From Neocallimastix lanati (nom. inval.) (Eukaryota > Neocallimastigomycota > Neocallimastigomycetes > Neocallimastigales > Neocallimastigaceae), in assembly GCA_016946835.1 (NCBI GenBank), contig JACVTC010000153.1:207001-271000 (forward strand): a DNA stretch of 64,000 nucleotides, in the 5' to 3' direction. Under the pieces are notes generated by a model. The model had not been told where the DNA came from. It saw only the letters and a program-made list of their open reading frames with translations, and did not search any database. A program made the translations under genes and the position numbers. Of the stretch, positions 57,826-64,000 are shown one piece after another; the first letter of the stretch is position 1, and every line of letters starts with the position of its first letter.

Positions 57826-57920
57826 AAGCGACTTATTCAAAAAAAACAAGCGAATTTTTTATTAAATAACTAAAAACAATAAATTTTTACAAATCAAAAA
57901 ATTTTACAAACCAAAAGCGA
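57826..57920 (+). promoter_or_regulatory. three AAGCGA motifs upstream of HSP70 B2
   Basis: Three AAGCGA copies between ~182 and ~88 bp before the start codon, as in the other three promoters. Confidence 0.5.
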
Positions 57921-58007
57921 ATAAATAAATTATATTTATAAAAAAACATATTAAAATCTTTTATATATTTTATATTAAATAAAAAAAATAAAAAATAAAG
58001 AATAAAA

Positions 58008-59972
58008 ATGACAAAGGTCTCATCAATTGGTATTGATTTAGGTACTACCTATTCTTGTGTAGGTGTATGGCAAAATGATCGTGTTGAAATTATTCCAAAC
58101 GATCAAGGTAATCGTACTACTCCTTCTTTTGTAGCTTTCACTGATTCTGAACGTTTAATTGGTGATGCCGCTAAGAATCAAGCTGCTATGAATCCAACTA
58201 ATACTGTTTTCGATGCTAAGCGTCTTATTGGTCGTCGTTTCAATGATTCAGAAGTTCAATCAGATATGAAGCATTGGCCATTTAAGGTTGTTGAAAAGTC
58301 AGGTAAACCATATATTCAAGTTCAATTTAAAGGAGAAACTAAAGATTTCACAGCTGAAGAAATTTCAAGTATGGTTCTTACGAAAATGAAGGATACAGCT
58401 GAAGCTTATTTAGGTGATAAAGTTAGTAATGCAGTTATTACAGTTCCAGCGTATTTCAATGATTCTCAACGTCAAGCCACAAAGGATGCAGGACTTATTG
58501 CAGGTCTTAATGTTCTTCGTATCATTAATGAACCAACGGCAGCCGCTATTGCTTATGGTCTTGACAAGAAGAGTGAAGGAGAAAAGAATGTCTTAATTTT
58601 CGATCTTGGAGGTGGTACATTTGATGTTTCACTTTTAACAATTGAAGATGGTATCTTTGAAGTCAAGGCCACAGCTGGTGATACTCACTTGGGAGGAGAA
58701 GATTTCGATAATAGATTAGTTAGTCATTTTGAACAAGAATTTAAGAGAAAGTATAAGAAAGATATTTCAAGTAATCCAAGATCTTTACGTCGTTTAAGAA
58801 CAGCATGTGAACGTGCTAAGCGTACACTTTCTTCATCTACTCAAACTTCTATTGAAATTGATTCATTATATGAAGGAATTGATTTCTACACTTCTATTAC
58901 TCGTGCTCGTTTTGAAGAACTCAACAGTGATTTATTCAGAAGTGTGATTGAACCAGTTGAAAAAGTTCTTAATGATGCTAAATTAGATAAGTCAAGTATT
59001 CATGAAATAGTATTAGTTGGAGGATCCACTCGTATTCCAAAGATTCAAAGTTTAGTTTCACAATACTTCAATGGTAAAGAACCAAGTAAGTCAATTAATC
59101 CAGATGAAGCAGTTGCTTATGGTGCAGCTGTTCAAGCAGCTATTCTTTCAGGTGAAACCTCAGAAAAGACACAAGATTTGCTTTTATTAGATGTTTCACC
59201 ACTTTCATTAGGTATTGAAACCGCAGGAGGAGTAATGACTACGTTAATTAAACGTAATACTACTATTCCAACGAAGAAATCAGACATCTTTTCTACCTAT
59301 GCGGATAATCAAACGGGAGTTACAATTCAAATTTATGAAGGTGAACGTTCATTAACTAAAGATAATAACTTATTAGGTAAATTTGAATTGACGGGTATTC
59401 CACCAGCACCACGTGGAGTTCCACAAATTGAAGTTACATTTGATATTGATGCTAATGGTATTTTGAATGTTTCAGCTCTTGATAAAACAACGGGTAAAAG
59501 TAATAAGATTACTATTACCAATGATAAGGGAAGATTAAGTAAAGAAGAAATTGATCGTATGGTTAATGATGCTGAAAAGTATAAAGAAGAAGATGCTAAA
59601 GTTGCCGAAAGAGTAGCAGCTAAGAATGGACTTGAATCCTATGCTTATCAACTTCGTAATACTACTCAAGATGAAAAGATTGCTAAACATATTGATGGAA
59701 GTGATAAAGAAAAGTTGAATAAAGCTATTGATGAAACGATTTCATGGTTAGATCGTAATCAAGAAGCCAATAAAGAAGATTATGAAAGTAAGAGAAAAGA
59801 ATTAGAAAGTATTGCTAATCCAATTATGACTAAGATGTATCAACAAGCTGGAGGAGCAGGAGCCGGAGCAGCTCCAGGAGGATTCCCAGGATCAGCACCT
59901 GGAGGATTCCCAGGAAGTAATGGTAACAATGGAGGATCTAATAATGGACCAACGGTTGAAGAAGTTGATTAA
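58008..59972 (+). CDS. HSP70: cytosolic Hsp70 molecular chaperone, copy B2
   Basis: The 654-residue protein is identical to copy B1, including Asp591, and has all Hsp70 signatures and the EEVD tail. The nucleotide sequence shares B-specific synonymous variants with B1 (GAAACCTCAG near 59155, GGATCCACTC near 59025, AATGTCTTAAT near 58588), which separates the B pair from the A pair. It has no intron. The start codon and leader AAAGAATAAAA are as in the other copies. It is transcribed away from the loop; its 3' flank contains the extra ATATATAACTAACATAAATT stretch also found after A2. Confidence 0.98.
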   Translation: MTKVSSIGIDLGTTYSCVGVWQNDRVEIIPNDQGNRTTPSFVAFTDSERLIGDAAKNQAAMNPTNTVFDAKRLIGRRFNDSEVQSDMKHWPFKVVEKSGKPYIQVQFKGETKDFTAEEISSMVLTKMKDTAEAYLGDKVSNAVITVPAYFNDSQRQATKDAGLIAGLNVLRIINEPTAAAIAYGLDKKSEGEKNVLIFDLGGGTFDVSLLTIEDGIFEVKATAGDTHLGGEDFDNRLVSHFEQEFKRKYKKDISSNPRSLRRLRTACERAKRTLSSSTQTSIEIDSLYEGIDFYTSITRARFEELNSDLFRSVIEPVEKVLNDAKLDKSSIHEIVLVGGSTRIPKIQSLVSQYFNGKEPSKSINPDEAVAYGAAVQAAILSGETSEKTQDLLLLDVSPLSLGIETAGGVMTTLIKRNTTIPTKKSDIFSTYADNQTGVTIQIYEGERSLTKDNNLLGKFELTGIPPAPRGVPQIEVTFDIDANGILNVSALDKTTGKSNKITITNDKGRLSKEEIDRMVNDAEKYKEEDAKVAERVAAKNGLESYAYQLRNTTQDEKIAKHIDGSDKEKLNKAIDETISWLDRNQEANKEDYESKRKELESIANPIMTKMYQQAGGAGAGAAPGGFPGSAPGGFPGSNGNNGGSNNGPTVEEVD

Positions 59973-60442
59973 AGTCATTCAATTAAAATTTAAATAATTA
60001 AATTTTATAAATATTTAAATAGAATTTTAGTATAGAATAAAAAGGAAATTCTATATTATAAAATAAATCTATTAAAATTTTTAAATTCTTTCTAATTACA
60101 AATAAAAATACTTGTAAATATACCAATTATAATAAATTTTGAATGTTTCATATATTATTTAAAAATCTATCTCTATTTATTTATTTACATAACTTTTCTA
60201 AAGAAATAAAAATTAATTTATATATAACTAACATAAATTAAAAGAATTATTATTTAGACAAAAAAAAAAAAAAAATTATTAATTAGATAAATATTATAGT
60301 AATATAAATAAAATAGGAAATATAAATAATATAAATAAAAATAATAGAAATAAAAAATATAAAAATATAAATAAAATAAAAATAATAAAAACAATAATAC
60401 AAATAAAAAAAAAAAAAAATAAACATAAAAAAAACATAAAAT

Positions 60443-60480
<38 letters not shown>

Positions 60481-60484
60481 TTTT

Positions 60485-60541
60485 TGTTTGTTTGTTTGTT
60501 TGTTTGTTTGTTTGTTTGTTTGTTTGTTTGTTTTGGTTTGG
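60485..60541 (+). repeat. TTTG tetranucleotide microsatellite
   Basis: About twelve GTTT units after a ~35-nt T run (60447-60479). The matching place in the left arm has only two or three units, so the array expanded after the inverted duplication. Confidence 0.9.
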
Positions 60542-61892
60542 TTTGTTATTTTTAATTGTATATTTAATTTTATTAATTTATAAAAAAATAATAAATATTT
60601 TTTTTTCCTTTTTTTTAAAAAAAATTAAATTTATATTAAAAAATATCAAAAAAATATAATGTTATGTAAATTTAATTGATATTTTTGAATTGAATTTTCC
60701 ACTTTTTTTATATTTTTATTTTTAAAATTTAGTATTCCCAAATAGTAAACACTCAGTAAATTAGATATAAATTTTGTTAAATATAATACTTAAAATTAGA
60801 AATGGTACTACTATTTTATTATGAGTTTGTTTATTTATTTTATTACTTTAGCATTAAGAAAGACCTATTTATTCATAATATGATAATAATAAATATTAAA
60901 TATTTTCTCTTTATTTTCATTGTATTATATTCATTTTTTTATTAAATTTATTTTTAATTTTTTTTATTTGATACATTTATTTTTATATAATTTTTTTTTT
61001 TATAAACTATATATTTAATAAGTCAATTTTGAAGTTTTAATTAAACAAATTTATAAATATAATTATAATTGAAGTTATTAATATTATTATAAATACAAAG
61101 ATAAAACCAATATTATATTTCACCATTTAATAAACATACTCTATATTTCTTATAGCATTCTAATAATATATCAAAAACTTTTTGTATATTGAACAGAGTC
61201 GGAAAATATTAAAGATAAATTTTAATAATAAAAATATTAAATAATTTTTATTTCCCACAAAAAAAATTTTTTTGACTTCTAGTTATTAATATTTGTATAA
61301 TATTGGAAAAAATAAAAAAAATTAATTTAAGGGGAAAAATTAAAATTATAATTAGATATAGATTATATCTTTTTAAAAATATATATTATAAATGGAATAT
61401 TTTTACAATAAAGAAAAAATATATTTAATATTATTATTTATTAATATTCAAATAATTATCATTACTTGTATAATATGAGGGAAAATATTAAAACAAACTT
61501 GATAGGAAAAATAAAATTATAATAAAAAATATATTCTAATAAATATATAAAATTATTATTTACAATTTAAATATATATATAAATAAATAAAAAGAATAAA
61601 AATAAATAAATGAAAACTTCTTGAAATGAATTTTTTTAATACTTTATTAATTTTAAAAATTATTAATATAATTATATTATTATAATTTTTTTTTAATTTG
61701 TAATATAATTAATAATATAACATGCCAGTAGTAGTATTTTTATTTTCTTAATAAAGTAAGAAAAGCTAATATCTTTGTACAGTGAAAGCAATATTAATAA
61801 TATATAAAAATGATGAAAAATTGATTAATTTCATCCTGTTATTTAATTCAGGGTTAGATTATAAGAAATTAAATGGGGTGGAGCAATTCTCC

Positions 61893-62110
61893 AAGTTGTA
61901 TTTCGCCAAATTGAAAATTATTAAATAAATTAATAAAATTAAATATTATTAATATTGATGCATTTATATTTTTAAATATTACAAATAATCATTTTATTAC
62001 TATTTTACAATATATTATAATATATTTTGGCGAAATGCAACATTTTAATAATACGCCACTTGATGAAATGAAACCTGGCGAAATGCGACTTGGGGAAATA
62101 CAACTTTTCC
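61893..62110. repeat. GGCGAAATGCGACTT short repeats in both orientations
   Basis: Near 62030-62110 the 15-bp unit GGCGAAATGCGACTT is repeated with variants (GGCGAAATGCAACAT, GGCGAAATGCGACTT, GGGGAAATACAACTT). Near 61893-61912 the inverted form AAGTTGTATTTCGCCAAATT occurs. The units are much less A+T-rich than their surroundings. Confidence 0.75.
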
Positions 62111-62126
62111 CAGAAATTTCATCATA

Positions 62127-62227
<101 letters not shown>

Positions 62228-62234
62228 TGTTATT

Positions 62235-62265
<31 letters not shown>

Positions 62266-62755
62266 GAATTGGAAAAAATAAACTCTATATATATGAAAAA
62301 GACAATTTAAATATAAAAATTTAATTTTTAATATAATCTTACAATAAAGACGACTTCTCCTACTTTTTAAAAGAAATTTTTATTGACAATAATATGTAAA
62401 AAATTCATTTAGAATCCAAATAAAATATATATTAAAAGAAAGAAGTTTATATTATTTTCAGAGTAAGTAAATAAAATAAAAAATTTGCGTAATTTAAAAG
62501 TAAATTATTATTATTTTTTATTTTATTTAATTTGTTTGATTTTATTAATGATAATTAATGATTTTTTTTATTATAATAAATGAAGAAATGAAGAAATGAA
62601 GATCCCTAATTTCTTCATATTCATCAATTTTTTATTGAAATATAAATAAAATAAAAAAGAATTTGCAAATTTTTAATTAAGTTAATATAAATATTAGAAT
62701 TATTTTTATTTATAATTTTTAAGATGTATTTTCACATGTATATAATAAAAAAGAA

Positions 62756-62989
62756 ATTATAGTGAATTTAATAGATAATTTTATTCCATAAAATTTTTTT
62801 TATTCCATGAGAAATATTAAATTATTTTATTATTATTATGATTCATATTTTTATATAAATATGAATCTTATTCAAAATAACTCTTTAATTTTTTTACCTT
62901 TTAAATAAAATTAAAAACTTATTTCAAAAGACAATATATATTGAATATAATTAAACAAATTTATATAATAATTACAAAAGAATTTAAAG
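62756..62989. other. AT-rich spacer
   Basis: No gene is visible; there is a short hairpin GATTCATATTT/AAATATGAATC near 62840-62870. Confidence 0.55.
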
Positions 62990-63038
<49 letters not shown>

Positions 63039-63391
63039 CTGGTATGTACCGCTCTTTAGCTCCCCCATTCTTTGAGGAGAGCTAAAGGACTGATATTGTA
63101 ATAGTACATCGGTATGCTTTCACATAGTCGGATATTGTCTCTGTTAGATGGCTTTCCTGAGTGTTCAGCGTTGGCGTTCTGTCGTGCATATTATTGCTAT
63201 GAATTTTCAAATATGTTTTTTCTCGGAGTATCTCTCCAGTGTCAAACCCCTAAACCCTTTGTATTGAGACCAGTATAACCTAAACCTAATGATATACGTT
63301 TAAGTTCACTTGATTAATGTATTATTAATCAGAAAAATGGTTTTATAGAATTTATCTACATGTACCATATACTAAGAATTCATTTGTAAAT
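62990..63391 (-). other. G+C-rich segment next to a 45-nt T run: possible retroposon or structured RNA
   Basis: Positions 63035-63300 are about 40-45% G+C by eye, in a background near 15%. They adjoin a T run (62990-63034) which, read on the minus strand, is a poly-A tail at the element's end. Near that end there are nested complementary segments: ATGTAC (63044-63049) with GTACAT (63104-63109), enclosing CTTTAGCTC (63054-63062) with GAGCTAAAG (63079-63087). No tRNA, U-snRNA or rRNA signature was recognised, and no long frame is open on either strand. A SINE or the 3' end of a LINE is plausible; no target-site duplication was found. Confidence 0.5.
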
Positions 63392-63402
63392 AGATTAAAT
63401 AG

Positions 63403-63692
<290 letters not shown>

Positions 63693-63710
63693 TATATATA
63701 TATATATAAA

Positions 63711-63832
63711 GGGAGGGGAAATACTTACCTGTAAGCTGAAACCCTAACCACTATAATCCATAAAAACCTTTTGTGAGGGAAAACTGTAAATTGTCAAAGG
63801 GCAGGTATGGTCCAGGAGCTTTATTACTTAAG
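63711..63832 (-). pseudogene. small reverse-transcriptase relic (NKAPGP block)
   Basis: Minus-strand translation reads LSNKAPGPYLPFDN, close to the NKAPGPDG-LPF block that opens many LINE reverse transcriptase domains. It shares TAATAAAGCTCCTGGACC exactly with the intact element near 46279. The frame reaches a stop within ~20 codons, and the region is cut off by the microsatellite. A CAGGTAAGTATT string on the minus strand at ~63721-63732 resembles a 5' splice site but has no supporting exon. Confidence 0.5.
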
Positions 63833-63839
63833 AAAATAT

Positions 63840-64000
63840 GAAAATAACATTATTTAATCTATTATTATTATTATTATTATTATAATTATTATTATTATTA
63901 ATATTATTATTTTCACTATAATCATTATTATTATTTTTATTATTACTACTAATATTATTATTAATATCATTTTTATTATAATAGAATAGATATAAAATAT
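63840..64000. other. ATT-rich window end
   Basis: ATT/ATA low-complexity sequence without a visible gene. Confidence 0.6.

Noticed and set aside
63721-63740. CAGGTAAGTATT as an active 5' splice site of a minus-strand gene
   Set aside because: No open exon precedes it beyond ~25 codons, and the adjoining translation is a broken RT block.

Overview
The window is strongly A+T-rich eukaryotic nuclear DNA, by eye well over 80% A+T between genes. It is full of poly-A/poly-T tracts, AAT/ATT and ATTT microsatellites and Asn-rich open frames. Three things together suggest an anaerobic gut fungus (Neocallimastigomycota): the extreme composition, a spliced secreted pectate lyase with a fungal CBM1 cellulose-binding module, and cytosolic Hsp70 genes ending in EEVD. 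This assignment is an inference; no rRNA or tRNA gene is visible to confirm it.

Layout. 1-5.5 kb: one NmrA-like NAD(P)-binding reductase gene and AT-rich spacers, one holding a ~350 bp tandem duplication. 5.6-27.9 kb: six single-exon genes for proteins with one predicted membrane span and Asn/Pro/Tyr-rich tails (three on the minus strand, then three on the plus strand). The three plus-strand genes and, more weakly, the 15.95 kb gene share a juxtamembrane motif and look like a local gene family. 29.8-31.4 kb: a two-exon secreted CBM1-linker-PL3 pectate lyase on the minus strand. 31.4-35.4 kb: AT-rich spacer with small inverted and tandem repeats.

35.4-43.1 kb and ~51.8-62.8 kb: two very large inverted repeats (palindromes A and B). 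Each has two head-to-head HSP70 genes on its arms, around a unique ~1.70 kb loop. The four 654-residue proteins are identical except that residue 591 is Glu in pair A and Asp in pair B. The loop is in opposite orientation in the two palindromes although the outer flanks are in the same orientation, the result expected of recombination between inverted arms. Every arm carries a perfect three-unit heat shock element at the loop edge and three AAGCGA motifs nearer the start codon. Arms within a pair resemble each other more than they resemble the other pair, indicating gene conversion.

43.5-50.8 kb, between the palindromes: a nearly complete non-LTR retrotransposon (endonuclease plus reverse transcriptase, poly-A tail, 13 bp target-site duplication, one in-frame stop), a 5'-truncated relative, and a decayed relic of a third element. 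63.0-64.0 kb: an unusually G+C-rich, possibly structured segment next to a 45-nt T run, a ~290 bp AAT microsatellite, and a small reverse-transcriptase relic on the minus strand.
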